From positions 1 through 64,000 of the forward strand of contig NZ_MRCM01000023.1 in NCBI RefSeq assembly GCF_002303885.1: 64,000 nt of DNA, read 5' to 3'. The notes beneath the pieces are model-generated. The model was not told where the DNA came from and ran no database searches. It saw only the letters and a list, made by a program, of their open reading frames with translations. Positions 35,787-44,295 of this stretch are shown here, one piece after another. Every line of letters begins with the position of its first letter. Position 1 is the stretch's first letter. Origin of the DNA: Flavobacterium sp. ACN2. GTDB taxonomy: Bacteria; Bacteroidota; Bacteroidia; Flavobacteriales; Flavobacteriaceae. The position numbers and the translations under genes were made by a program.

Positions 35787-36982
35787 AATTGAGCTCTACT
35801 GAAACGTATTGGCCATTAAAAAATGCCATAAAACAAAGTTATCCTTCCATAGATTCTGATATCCACACCGACATTTTGATTATTGGTGGAGGCATAACAG
35901 GAGCTTTAACAGCTTATAAATTATTAAACGAAGGAAAAAAAATTGTTCTTGTAGACCGCAGGGACGTCTGCGGCGGAAGCACTTCTGGCAGTACAGCCTT
36001 ATTACAATACGAAATTGATGTTCCGTTGCATCAGCTCATAAAACTTCGCGGCGCTAGATGTGCCATAGACAGCTATCAAAATGGAAAAAAAGCCATTTTC
36101 GACCTTCGAAATATCATTGATACTGTGGGATGCGATTGTGGTTTTGAGTTTAAAAAAAGCGTCTATTTTACAACTCTAAAAAAAGATGTTCCTTATTTAA
36201 AAAATGAATTTAAAGCTAGAAAACAGCATGGTTTCGAAATCAGCTGGTTAAGCAGATCCGAATTGCAAAAAATGGGATTGAATGCAATTGCTGGCGTAGA
36301 ATCTAAAACTGCTGCTGTTATGGATCCGTTTAAATTGGCAACCGATCTTCTATTTCATTGCCATGAAAAAGGAATGCAAATTTTTGACCGAACTAATATT
36401 GCTTCTATTCAGCATCAAAAAGGCAAAATTATTGCAACCACTGACACTAAATTTTCTATCACTGCAGATCATATTATACATTGCACAGGTTACGAAAGCA
36501 CAGAAACGCTAAAAGAAAAAGTGGTTGATTTAAAAAGCACTTATGTTATCACCTCTGAAAGTCAGTCCGATCTTCCAGAGAATTTTAAAAACACGATTTT
36601 TTGGGATACAGCCTCTCCTTATCATTACATTAGAACAACAGATGATAATCGCATCATAATGGGCGGCGGTGATGAGGATTTTAAAGACGCAGCGAAACGA
36701 GATAAATTGCTTCCTAAAAAAGAAACCTATCTTTTAAAACAATTCTTTAAAAGATTTCCTGATTTAAATTTTAAAATTGATTATTCCTGGGCAGGCACTT
36801 TTGGAGAAACCAAAGACGGTCTTCCCTATTTCGGAAAACCTAATCCGAGAAAAAACGAACATTACATTCTGGGTTTCGGAGGTAACGGAATCACTTTTAG
36901 CGTCATTGGAATGAATTCGATCTTGGATTCACTTAATAACAAAAAGAATACAGATTTAGATTATTATCGATTTGGAAGATAA
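35783..36982 (+). CDS. FAD-dependent oxidoreductase (DAO family)
   Basis: A 399-residue flavoprotein of the glycine/D-amino-acid oxidase (DadA-like) type. The Rossmann motif GGGITG lies at 35-40, followed by the VDRRDVCGGSTSGSTALLQ FAD-binding region. The C-terminal GFGGNGITFSVIG is another FAD contact. It overlaps the preceding gene by 4 bp. Its substrate and its link to the lipid-transport genes are unknown. Confidence 0.88.
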   Translation: MKLSSTETYWPLKNAIKQSYPSIDSDIHTDILIIGGGITGALTAYKLLNEGKKIVLVDRRDVCGGSTSGSTALLQYEIDVPLHQLIKLRGARCAIDSYQNGKKAIFDLRNIIDTVGCDCGFEFKKSVYFTTLKKDVPYLKNEFKARKQHGFEISWLSRSELQKMGLNAIAGVESKTAAVMDPFKLATDLLFHCHEKGMQIFDRTNIASIQHQKGKIIATTDTKFSITADHIIHCTGYESTETLKEKVVDLKSTYVITSESQSDLPENFKNTIFWDTASPYHYIRTTDDNRIIMGGGDEDFKDAAKRDKLLPKKETYLLKQFFKRFPDLNFKIDYSWAGTFGETKDGLPYFGKPNPRKNEHYILGFGGNGITFSVIGMNSILDSLNNKKNTDLDYYRFGR

Positions 36983-36987
36983 AAAAA

Positions 36988-37064
36988 GATGCTAAGGTTC
37001 TAAGATACTAAGTTGCTAAGTTTTTTTCTTAGAGTTTTAGCATCTTAGAACCTTAGCAACTTAA
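36988..37064. repeat. CTAAGGTTCTAAG palindromic repeat, overlapping a stop codon
   Basis: GCTAAGGTTCTAAGATACTAAG (36991-37012) pairs with the TTAGCATCTTAGAACCTTAGC segment near 37037-37057. The right arm runs into the stop codon (37061-37063) of the convergent MarR-GNAT gene. It belongs to the family expanded at 38066-38480. Confidence 0.85.
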
Positions 37065-38014
37065 CTAAGCACTAACTCCATCTGAATATTACAACGTTTA
37101 TAAGGCGTTTCCAGACCAAATACTTTTTCGAAACCCAATTTATAATAGAGATTTATTGCGGGTTTTAAGATGGTGTTGCTTTCTAAATATATTTTTTTTG
37201 CTCCCAGTTCTTTCGCTTTTTCTGCGATAGCTATACCTAAAAGCCAGCCAATGCTTTTTCCTTGTGCTTTTGGAGAAACCGCCATCTTTGCCATCTCAAA
37301 ATCATATTCAGAATTATTCATTTTAATTAAAGCGCATACACCAACAGGTTCATTTTCATATAGCGCCACAAGAATTTTTCCTCCTTTTTTTAGAATATAG
37401 TCTTCAGGATTATCGAGCGCTTTATAATCAGCTTCTTCCATTTCGAAATAAGTTGAAATCCACTCTACATTTAATGCTCTAAAGGCTTCCTGATATTCTG
37501 ATTTATACTCTACAATTTTTACGTCTTTGCTTTCTCTCTTTTTCTTTTGTTCGCTAACTCTCTTAATTAAAGATTTTTGCTCCAGTAAAAACTCCCATTC
37601 TTCCAAAGCAGCCCACAGATTGTGTTTGCTTTCTGCAATTATTCCTTCAATTGCAACATCAATATCTTCTAGTTGCTGTTTGATTTTCTTCGAAATCAAA
37701 ATTCCTTTTTCAGTAAGTGCGACATTATTCTTGCGCTTATCCTCTGTTTTTGCGCTTTCTTCAATCAACCCAGCACCAATCATTTCCTGAATAATTTTGC
37801 TGACAGAAGGCTGAGAATGTCCAATTTCATTAGCAATTTCAGTAATGGTAATTTCGCGTTCTTCTGCCAAGGTATAAAATACAGGAAACCATTTCGGTAC
37901 AAATTCAACCCCATACAATTCATATATTTTCGCAGCATCATCTGTAACAACAGCAGTCATTAAACGCAAACGGCTTCCTAATGCCGCTTTTCCAACTTTA
38001 TCAAAAAATTCCAT
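37061..38014 (-). CDS. MarR-GNAT fusion protein
   Basis: A 317-residue bifunctional protein. Residues about 1-145 form a MarR-type winged helix (ITEIANEIGHSQPSVSKIIQEMIGAGLIEES). Residues about 165-315 form a GNAT acetyltransferase with acetyl-CoA motif FEMAKMAVSPKAQGKSIGWLLGIAI. Similar fusions occur in many bacteria. The N-terminal domain likely binds its own promoter, where a perfect 12-bp palindrome (38032-38043) sits just after the -7 element. The acetyl acceptor is unknown. Confidence 0.9.
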   Translation of the reverse strand: MEFFDKVGKAALGSRLRLMTAVVTDDAAKIYELYGVEFVPKWFPVFYTLAEEREITITEIANEIGHSQPSVSKIIQEMIGAGLIEESAKTEDKRKNNVALTEKGILISKKIKQQLEDIDVAIEGIIAESKHNLWAALEEWEFLLEQKSLIKRVSEQKKKRESKDVKIVEYKSEYQEAFRALNVEWISTYFEMEEADYKALDNPEDYILKKGGKILVALYENEPVGVCALIKMNNSEYDFEMAKMAVSPKAQGKSIGWLLGIAIAEKAKELGAKKIYLESNTILKPAINLYYKLGFEKVFGLETPYKRCNIQMELVLS

Positions 38015-38031
38015 AACAAATAATTAATTAT

Positions 38032-38052
38032 ATAACTAGTTATTCAAATGTA
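38032..38052 (-). promoter_or_regulatory. Promoter and operator-like palindrome of the MarR-GNAT gene
   Basis: On the minus strand TACATTTG (38052-38045) matches the -7 consensus. It is followed by the perfect palindrome ATAACTAGTTAT (38043-38032) at the expected transcription start, 18 bp before the ATG. This arrangement fits autoregulation by a MarR-type dimer. Confidence 0.6.
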
Positions 38053-38065
38053 TGTTTTTTTTTAG

Positions 38066-38480
38066 ATACTAAAAACTAAGGTTCTAAGATTCTAAGTTTT
38101 TTTTTGAAAACTATAGAATCTTAGAACCTTAGCGTGTATATATTGTGCTTTAGAGCTAGCGACAGTATTTTTTTGAAAGGTTAAGTTGCTAAGATTCTGA
38201 GTTTCTAACTTTTTCCGATAATAACCTTAGAATCTTAGCAGCTTAAAATATATTATGCTTTTTAGCTAACGACAGTATTTTTTTGAGAGGCTAAGTTGCT
38301 AAGATTCTGAGGTTCTAAGTTTTCCTTAAAAATAGCTTAGAATCTTAGCAACTTAAATATATTATGCTTTTAAGCTAACGACAGTATTTTTTTTGAGAGG
38401 CTAAGTTGTTAAGAATATAAAACATAAGTTTTCTCAAAAAAAAACTTAGAATCTTAGCATCTCAGAACCTTAGCACCTAC
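38066..38480. repeat. 110-bp tandem repeat array, CTAAGATTCTAAG family
   Basis: Units of about 110 bp repeat nearly four times. GACAGTATTTTTTT occurs at 38161, 38271 and 38380 (periods 110 and 109). Each unit holds an inverted repeat (GTTGCTAAGATTCTGAG with TTAGAATCTTAGCAACTTAA) followed by TATATTATGCTTTTAGCTAAC. The first unit is partial. The array fills the 471-bp gap between two minus-strand genes and is non-coding. Confidence 0.88.
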
Positions 38481-38485
38481 GGCCG

Positions 38486-39511
38486 CTAGGCCGTTATAGC
38501 TAAAGAATTCAAATTAAACTTATATTCTTTTGGGCTGCAGTTGAATTTTTGTTTGAATATTTTAGAGAAATAGCTTCTGCTGGTGAAACCAATGCAGTAT
38601 ACAATTTCTGAAATATTTAAATCAGATGTTCTAATTAGAATTTCGGCTTTTAGAACACGCATGTGTGTGATGTAATCGTTTACTGTACGATTATGAATCA
38701 TTTTGAAACCCTCTTGAAGTTTATTTGGAGACAAACCAGATCTTTTACTTAAGGCCTTAATAGAAAATGCCTCTTCTGGACTTGTTTTTATAAATTCTGA
38801 AAGCTCTTTAATTTCTTCCATTTCTCTTAATGTCAATCCGTTTGATTCATTTGCAAAAGCGTGCAAATCATCTGAATGTTGTTGGATTTCCATTGCCAAA
38901 ATAATTCTCATGATGCCTTCTTTTAGCAAATTTCTCACAATTCCTTTTTGTGTGATGGAATTAAGCTGCTCTATTTTTTCTGCAATCTGCAAATTATACG
39001 AACCAATATAAAAGAAATCTGTTACTTGGTTATTTTCAAAAAAAGTATCTTTTACCTGCTGATTCAAAGAATGAGTTTGACTTGCAGTATCAATCTGAGT
39101 ACCAACAATAATTAATGTGAGCTTTGTCTTTTTACCTTTTTCAAAAAAGAGAACATTATCCTGGTTTTGTTTAGAGGTTACAATTGCGGTTTGAAAAGTT
39201 TTTAATTTTCGTTCCTCACCATTTAATCCAAAACTGTGCGAAAGGTTTCCTTTAGAACAATAAGCAAAATAAATAGGCGATGATTTTACATTTAAAAAAT
39301 CCAATCTCACATCTGCAGAAAATGTCATATCAAACTGAACGTAGGAGATATTATCATTAAAGGAAGCTCCAATAATAGAACCTTCTGCAAAACTATTTTC
39401 TACTTTAAGTGCATATTCGTCTAAATCAAAATTCACTTTTCCGCCAAAACTAGTCTGAAGTTCATCAAATATATTTTGAGTTTTTTCTGTATTTATAGTA
39501 ACTATTTTCAT
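38486..39511 (-). CDS. AraC-family transcriptional regulator, 341 aa
   Basis: A regulator with a long N-terminal effector-like region (about 1-230) and a C-terminal double helix-turn-helix (about 235-335). The family signature is LNISEIVYCIGFTSRSYFSKIFKQKFNCSPKEY. The stop codon lies within a GC-rich palindrome (38479-38494). No metabolic target is evident. The nearest genes are the MarR-GNAT fusion and the DNA glycosylase, and neither is an obvious regulon member. Confidence 0.88.
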   Translation of the reverse strand: MKIVTINTEKTQNIFDELQTSFGGKVNFDLDEYALKVENSFAEGSIIGASFNDNISYVQFDMTFSADVRLDFLNVKSSPIYFAYCSKGNLSHSFGLNGEERKLKTFQTAIVTSKQNQDNVLFFEKGKKTKLTLIIVGTQIDTASQTHSLNQQVKDTFFENNQVTDFFYIGSYNLQIAEKIEQLNSITQKGIVRNLLKEGIMRIILAMEIQQHSDDLHAFANESNGLTLREMEEIKELSEFIKTSPEEAFSIKALSKRSGLSPNKLQEGFKMIHNRTVNDYITHMRVLKAEILIRTSDLNISEIVYCIGFTSRSYFSKIFKQKFNCSPKEYKFNLNSLAITA

Positions 39512-39672
39512 GGTTTGCCGGATTTAAAATTATAATTTGCCAAACAGATTATTTTCTAGAAATCTGAAATTCAAAGTTCGTTTAAAGACACGCCAAAAAT
39601 GTTATATAATTTTTCGGTTTTGTTTTATAATTCCTTATAAATGTTTATTTTAACATATCTATTTATTCCAGC

Positions 39673-40158
39673 ATGAAAAGTTTTTCCTTTGCCCCTATTA
39701 GTTCTCCAACTTCTAAAATTCTCATTTTAGGCACGATGCCTGGAACAAAATCTTTAGAACTAAATCAGTATTATGGTCATAATCAGAATAACTTTTGGAA
39801 GTTTATGTTTCAGATTCTAGGAGAAGAGTTTTCTACTGATTACGAAATGCGAAAAAACTTATTAATCAAAAACAATATTGCGCTTTGGGATGTCTTACAA
39901 TTTTGTAATCGAATTGGGAGTTTGGACAGTGCCATCAAAAATGAAATAGCAAATGACTTTGAAGATTTTTTGGCAACACATCCTCAAATAGAAAGTATTC
40001 TTTTTAACGGACAAAAAGCAGCTGCGTTTTTTAAAAAATATGTTCACTTAACAAAAGAATACAAAACATTCACACTTCCATCAACTAGTCCAGCCAATGC
40101 TGGCAAGACTTTTCAAGATAAATTATACGAATGGAACATCATTAAATCCTTATTATAA
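39673..40158 (+). CDS. DNA-deoxyinosine (hypoxanthine) glycosylase-like protein
   Basis: A 161-residue protein of the uracil-DNA glycosylase superfamily, Mug/hypoxanthine type. It starts with the family motif ILGTMPGTKSLELNQYYGHNQNNFWKFM (about 17-44), which holds the active-site GTMPG region, and has LFNGQKAAAFFKKYVHL and LPSTSPANAG (about 137-146) near the end. It would remove deaminated bases in base-excision repair. Length is normal for the group. Confidence 0.9.
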   Translation: MKSFSFAPISSPTSKILILGTMPGTKSLELNQYYGHNQNNFWKFMFQILGEEFSTDYEMRKNLLIKNNIALWDVLQFCNRIGSLDSAIKNEIANDFEDFLATHPQIESILFNGQKAAAFFKKYVHLTKEYKTFTLPSTSPANAGKTFQDKLYEWNIIKSLL

Positions 40159-40393
40159 AGACCTGCATTTTATACAATTAAAATGCAAATATTGAAATCA
40201 TGTAACTTTTTCTGTTTAAAGTATAACAAAAATCATCTACTCTCGATCTAATTTTACATCAAAGAAAAATAAGCCATAGTGAAGATTTAATGAACGAAAT
40301 GGAAAGGCTTTCTTCTTATTAAAATTGACAAAGCAAACTGTAAAAAGTTTAGTCTATAAAGAGAACATTGGTTATGTTAGTTTATTTTTGGGA

Positions 40394-40430
40394 AAAAGCT
40401 ACTCTATAGAAATATAGAGTAGTTTTGTTT
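40394..40430 (+). terminator. GAAA-tetraloop terminator
   Basis: CTACTCTATA (40399-40408) and TATAGAGTAG (40413-40422) pair perfectly around a GAAA loop, extended by AAAA/TTTT and ended by TTTTGTTTTT. It lies 235 bp after the glycosylase stop and 29 bp before the next ORF. It may end the glycosylase transcript or a short RNA from 40159-40394, in which I see no ORF. Confidence 0.82.
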
Positions 40431-40458
40431 TTATAGGCTACCATTAAAAGATAAAAAC

Positions 40459-40893
40459 ATGAAAATCCAGACATATTATAATCATATACGGTTTTATACT
40501 CCGCATCATTTTATATATTATCCCATTTTAATTTTGTTCTTGATTGCCAGTATTTATTTGGCCTTTACGACAGAAGATCATTTAATATGGGCATTTATCA
40601 GCGTGGCTTTTGTATTTCTTTTTGCACTCGCTTATATGCTGCGCCAGCATTATGCTTTAACACTGCAAAACAGAATTGTACGTTTAGAAATGCGCTACCG
40701 CTATTTTACTCTAACAGGCAAAAGATTTGAAGAATTTGAATACAAACTTACAGACGATCAGATTTTTGCTTTACGCTTTGCGCCAGATAACGAATTGGTT
40801 CCGCTTGTTGAAGATACTTTAAAAAACAGCTTAACAGGCGATGCAATCAAAAAAGCAATTGTGCACTGGAAAGCAGATTATCATAGAGTTTAG
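40459..40893 (+). CDS. DUF6526-like membrane protein, 144 aa
   Basis: A small protein with two transmembrane helices (about 19-37 and 42-62) followed by a cytosolic domain with the Arg-rich RLEMRYRYFTLTGKRFEEFEYKLTDDQIFALRFAPDNEL stretch (about 80-118). This resembles the DUF6526 family of Bacteroidota, assigned from memory of the pattern. The start follows the terminator at 40394 closely. The gene is convergent with the 388-residue membrane protein across a repeat-built spacer. Confidence 0.8.
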   Translation: MKIQTYYNHIRFYTPHHFIYYPILILFLIASIYLAFTTEDHLIWAFISVAFVFLFALAYMLRQHYALTLQNRIVRLEMRYRYFTLTGKRFEEFEYKLTDDQIFALRFAPDNELVPLVEDTLKNSLTGDAIKKAIVHWKADYHRV

Positions 40894-41130
40894 CAATATC
40901 AATGGCAAAATTCAATGGCAATTACAATGTCAAAAATCAATAGCAATAGCAAAGTTCAATAGCAATAGCAAAGTTCAATAGCAATAACAATGTCAAAAAT
41001 CAATAGCAATAACAATAGCAAAGTTCAATAACAATATCAATTTTTAATTTTTAAAATTAATTATTGAATTTTGACATTGACATTGATTTTTGCCATTGAA
41101 TTTTGCTATTGACATTGATTTTTGAAATTG
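40894..41130. repeat. Hexamer-rich inverted spacer (CAATAGCAATAGCAAAGTT)
   Basis: The left half is built from variants of CAATAGC, CAATGTCAAAAAT and CAAAGTT. The right half is the reverse complement of the same words (TTGCTATTGACATTGATTTT). Together they form one long imperfect hairpin between two convergent genes. It is non-coding. Confidence 0.88.
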
Positions 41131-42297
41131 TTATTGAACTCTCTTTTTATTGAAAATAAGATAAAACAGAAACAGCAATACGCCAACTGCAACAATTACA
41201 GCAAAATAGATTGCAGCGATATTGGGATGCAAATAATTTGGCTCGTAAAACAACTTATTTAAAGTTTTAAATTTTTCTGCTAAAGCTTTTCTATCAAAAT
41301 TATTTCTAATTCCATTAAGCGGTTCATCTTTATTATCTCTGTAGTGGTATACATCTTGAGTCAGCAACTTCGGAATCAAATTTGTTTCTATATTGTATTT
41401 TCTTAAAAGCGTATCTAATCTTTGAAAAGTATACGTTAATGAATCTTTCTTAGCATTGTATAGCAATTTATAGCGATCTACAGCTACTTTATATTTTTGC
41501 TTATCTACAGAATCTCCTTTTACAGGATTAAATAGAGACTTATTTTCTAAGAAAATACAAATATCCTCATCATGTTCTGGATGCACGGAAACACTCTTAA
41601 AAATAATTTCTGTGCTATCTCCCACAATTCTTTTTGAGATCACTCTTTTGTGCAATTCTTCTTTATCAAAACCGATAATATCAAAAATACTATCCGCCTT
41701 ACTTTTCGTTTTATCAAAAGTACTCGTTAAAGCTTTTATGGTGTCAATGCTATAATAATTGGTTTCTATAATCGGAAATTCACCAGGTACAATTGTATCA
41801 TCTTCCTTAATTACGGGATACGGTTTTGGGTATAAAATATTCTCATAATTAAATAGTTTCTCAGAACTATAGGAAGTGTATGCGTATAAAAACGGATTTA
41901 AGACATTGATCAGTTTTTTGTCATTATTAAAATCCTTTTCAGACAATTCTGATTTCAGTTTAGCATTCATTCCGAAACTATAGCTAATAAAAAACGAAAA
42001 AGTCAGAAATGAAATAAAAAGCAAACAACCCGCGATTTTAAACAGATTCCCTCCTCTATAGCCTTCTCCAGAATGATTTCGAATCAGAAAAAACAAAAAG
42101 AAAAGCAAAAACAAACCACTTACAAAAAAGTGCGAAATTGAAATGTCATCGTAAAACTTGAATCGGTAAAATTCGGTGTAGATGTTAATATTCTTTAGTC
42201 CTTTAAAAGTAAAATAACCGTATAAAAAGTAAGCAAAATGAATTAAGGCTAATATAATAACTGATTTTATGAAATAACGTTTTAGATTTTTGGTCAT
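41131..42297 (-). CDS. Hypothetical membrane protein, 388 aa
   Basis: No family recognised. It has about three N-terminal helices (near 12-30, 55-72 and 88-107), a large extracytoplasmic domain of about 240 residues rich in Lys, Asp and Tyr, and a final helix (about 360-380, PNIAAIYFAVIVAVGVLLFLFYLIF). The tail is basic. It stands alone between repeat spacers, with no conserved neighbour to suggest its role. Confidence 0.78.
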   Translation of the reverse strand: MTKNLKRYFIKSVIILALIHFAYFLYGYFTFKGLKNINIYTEFYRFKFYDDISISHFFVSGLFLLFFLFFLIRNHSGEGYRGGNLFKIAGCLLFISFLTFSFFISYSFGMNAKLKSELSEKDFNNDKKLINVLNPFLYAYTSYSSEKLFNYENILYPKPYPVIKEDDTIVPGEFPIIETNYYSIDTIKALTSTFDKTKSKADSIFDIIGFDKEELHKRVISKRIVGDSTEIIFKSVSVHPEHDEDICIFLENKSLFNPVKGDSVDKQKYKVAVDRYKLLYNAKKDSLTYTFQRLDTLLRKYNIETNLIPKLLTQDVYHYRDNKDEPLNGIRNNFDRKALAEKFKTLNKLFYEPNYLHPNIAAIYFAVIVAVGVLLFLFYLIFNKKRVQ

Positions 42298-42304
42298 TTT
42301 TAAA

Positions 42305-42812
42305 AGGTGCTAAGGTTCTGAGATGCTAAGATACTAAGGTTCTAATATACTTAAAATTTATCTTGCCTTTCATAAAAATATATTTACAAAATTAAAAAGT
42401 AAAATAATCTGGGCGTGCCACCATTATAAAAAAAGGGCAAATAATAGCAACGCCTATTCGCCCTTTTTTTATAATGCTGTCGGGCTGTCCATGCTGCTTC
42501 GGCAGCTTATTCCCATCCCTCACGCAATCACGGTTTCAAAACAACTTTCCGAAACATTTAGCCATTTAATTAGCCCAATCGGCAATGAATTTCAGCCAAT
42601 TTTTGGTTACAAAGGGACAAGTTGCAAAGGGACAAAGTTGCAAAGAGACAAAGGTTTTCCGTAGAGACGCAATGCAGTGCGTCTAAAACACAGCATATCC
42701 GTAATCTGCCAATCTTTGGTTAGATGCACTGCAGTGCATCTCTACAGTATCACTGAATTTGATTTCGCTAAAAAAAACCTTAGAAACTTAGTATCTCAGA
42801 ACCTTAGTCCCT
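42305..42812. repeat. Nested repeat composite enclosing a structured RNA element
   Basis: The outer arms belong to the CTAAGGTTCTGAG family (42307-42345 and 42777-42810), about 430 bp apart. Inside lie the structured element at 42411-42525, AAAGGGACAAGTTGCAAAGG-type direct repeats (42610-42650) and a GTAGAGACGCAATGCAGTGC palindrome (42661-42745). No ORF is supported in this 515-bp gap. Confidence 0.8.
42411..42525 (+). ncRNA. Candidate three-way-junction RNA element (GGGCGTGCC ... CCCTCACGC)
   Basis: GCGTG (42413-42417) can close with CACGC (42521-42525). Inside, a perfect 17-bp stem joins 42422-42438 with 42460-42476 and ends in T-rich sequence. A GCTGC-TTCG-GCAGC hairpin (42493-42506) has a UUCG tetraloop. 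The ends GGGCGTGCC, TCGGGCTGTCC and CCCTCACGC match, from memory, elements seen between many Bacteroidota genes. The long stem also acts as a terminator candidate. Confidence 0.55.
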
Positions 42813-42813
42813 T

Positions 42814-44235
42814 TTATTTCGAAATATCAAACCCTTCCTTCACTATTTCGCTTTCCACTTTATCAATCAGTTTATTGGTTTTGCCCGTAAGTCTTTCTTT
42901 CTTCCAATCGCCTTTTGCATATATGACAACAGTAATTAAAGCCGTTACAACAGAAGCAATCGGGAAAGCCCACCAGATTCCAATTTTACCTAAAGAAGTA
43001 TTATGAGACAAAATAAAAGCCAGCGGAAACTGGATTACCCATTGCGAAACCAAAGTTAGAATCATAGGCAATTTTGTGTTTCCAACAGCTCGAAAAACAC
43101 CAGTTAAACAAAGCTGTATGCCTAAAAATCCCCAAGAGAGACAAGTAATTCTCAATAACTTTGTTCCACCTTCAATAACGGCTTGATCATTCGGAACAAA
43201 AAAGGCGATTAAATACGGCGCAAAAATAAAAGCAATGATTCCGAGACCAGTCAATAATCCGAAACCCAGATAAGCTCCTAATTTTGAAATTTCAGCTGCA
43301 CGATCAACATTTCCAGCTCCAATATTTTGCCCAACAAGAGTTGCAATCGCCATTGACAAACCCAAAGCTGGAATTAGAATGAGCTGAATCAAGTTGGAAC
43401 CCGCACCATAAGAAGCAACTGTCAATGTACCAAAACGAACAATCAAAAATGTGATTGCCATCATTCCTAAAGCACGCATTGACTGCTCAATTGAAGACGG
43501 AAAACCAATTTCAAACGCTCTTTTGATATGTTTATAATCAGGTTTAAAATCGGCAATGCGGAGATGGATTCCGTGTTTTCCTCTAAACAAAATTGCAAAT
43601 CCAATTATAATAGCCAAAAGCTGTGTAAATAAAGTTGCCAAAGCCGCCCCTTTTACGCCTAAAGCTGGAATAAATTTCCATCCGTAAATAAACAGCGGAT
43701 CTAAGGCAAAGTTCAATATAACAGTTCCTAAAACAATATAAACAGGAAGTGTTACACGCCCAACTCCACGCATAATCGATTGGAAAATCATAAATCCGAA
43801 ACTAAAAACAAGCCCCACAAAAGCCACTCGCATAAAACCTAAAGCATCTACGTAAACTGCAGGCTCTACCTTCAACAGATATAAAAAATACGGACTCAAA
43901 ATATAGCCTATAATAGACAAGAAAACAGATACAATAATCACCATCGATAAAGTCTGTGCTGCGACGTGGTTGACCATTTTCTGATTTCCTGCTCCAAAAT
44001 ATTGCGCAATTAAAATAGAACCAGCAATAGCCAATCCAGTTCCTAAAGCAATGGTTAAAAATATTACAGGCGTGCTTATCGAGACCGCCGCAACGGCATC
44101 ACCGCCCAGACGCCCAACCCAAAAAGCATCTACCAACTGATATGCTGCTTGCAATAAATTAGCAATCATAATCGGAACGGCTAATTTTAATAATGAAGAA
44201 AGGATTGGCCCTTCTAATAATTCATTTTTTTTCAT
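42814..44235 (-). CDS. MATE-family efflux transporter
   Basis: A 473-residue multidrug/toxin exporter with about 12 helices in two six-helix repeats (GPILSSLLKLAVPIMIANLLQ at the start). Family motifs include AAYQLVDAFWVGRLGGDAVAA (about 25-45) and the second-half counterpart FEIGFPSSIEQSMRALGMMAI. It would export cationic or organic compounds using a sodium or proton gradient. It lies 60 bp after a MarR gene and shares its TTGACAT..TCAA palindrome, so it is probably regulated by it. Confidence 0.94.
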   Translation of the reverse strand: MKKNELLEGPILSSLLKLAVPIMIANLLQAAYQLVDAFWVGRLGGDAVAAVSISTPVIFLTIALGTGLAIAGSILIAQYFGAGNQKMVNHVAAQTLSMVIIVSVFLSIIGYILSPYFLYLLKVEPAVYVDALGFMRVAFVGLVFSFGFMIFQSIMRGVGRVTLPVYIVLGTVILNFALDPLFIYGWKFIPALGVKGAALATLFTQLLAIIIGFAILFRGKHGIHLRIADFKPDYKHIKRAFEIGFPSSIEQSMRALGMMAITFLIVRFGTLTVASYGAGSNLIQLILIPALGLSMAIATLVGQNIGAGNVDRAAEISKLGAYLGFGLLTGLGIIAFIFAPYLIAFFVPNDQAVIEGGTKLLRITCLSWGFLGIQLCLTGVFRAVGNTKLPMILTLVSQWVIQFPLAFILSHNTSLGKIGIWWAFPIASVVTALITVVIYAKGDWKKERLTGKTNKLIDKVESEIVKEGFDISK

Positions 44236-44262
44236 TTATTCAAAATAATTATTCAAAAATCA

Positions 44263-44276
44263 GTTGACATATCAAC
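44263..44276 (-). promoter_or_regulatory. Operator-like palindrome before the MATE gene
   Basis: GTTGACATATCAAC is a 14-bp palindrome with a mismatch only in one central pair. It lies between the marR-type and MATE genes. A perfect relative, TTGACATGTCAA, lies in the promoter of the MarR gene. Confidence 0.6.
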
Positions 44277-44295
44277 TTTTAAAGTTCAAAAAAAA

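Noticed and set aside
38066..38480. CRISPR-like or coding tandem repeat
   Set aside because: The 110-bp units contain hairpins and no spacers of constant size. Frames are broken by stops, so neither a CRISPR array nor a protein repeat is supported.
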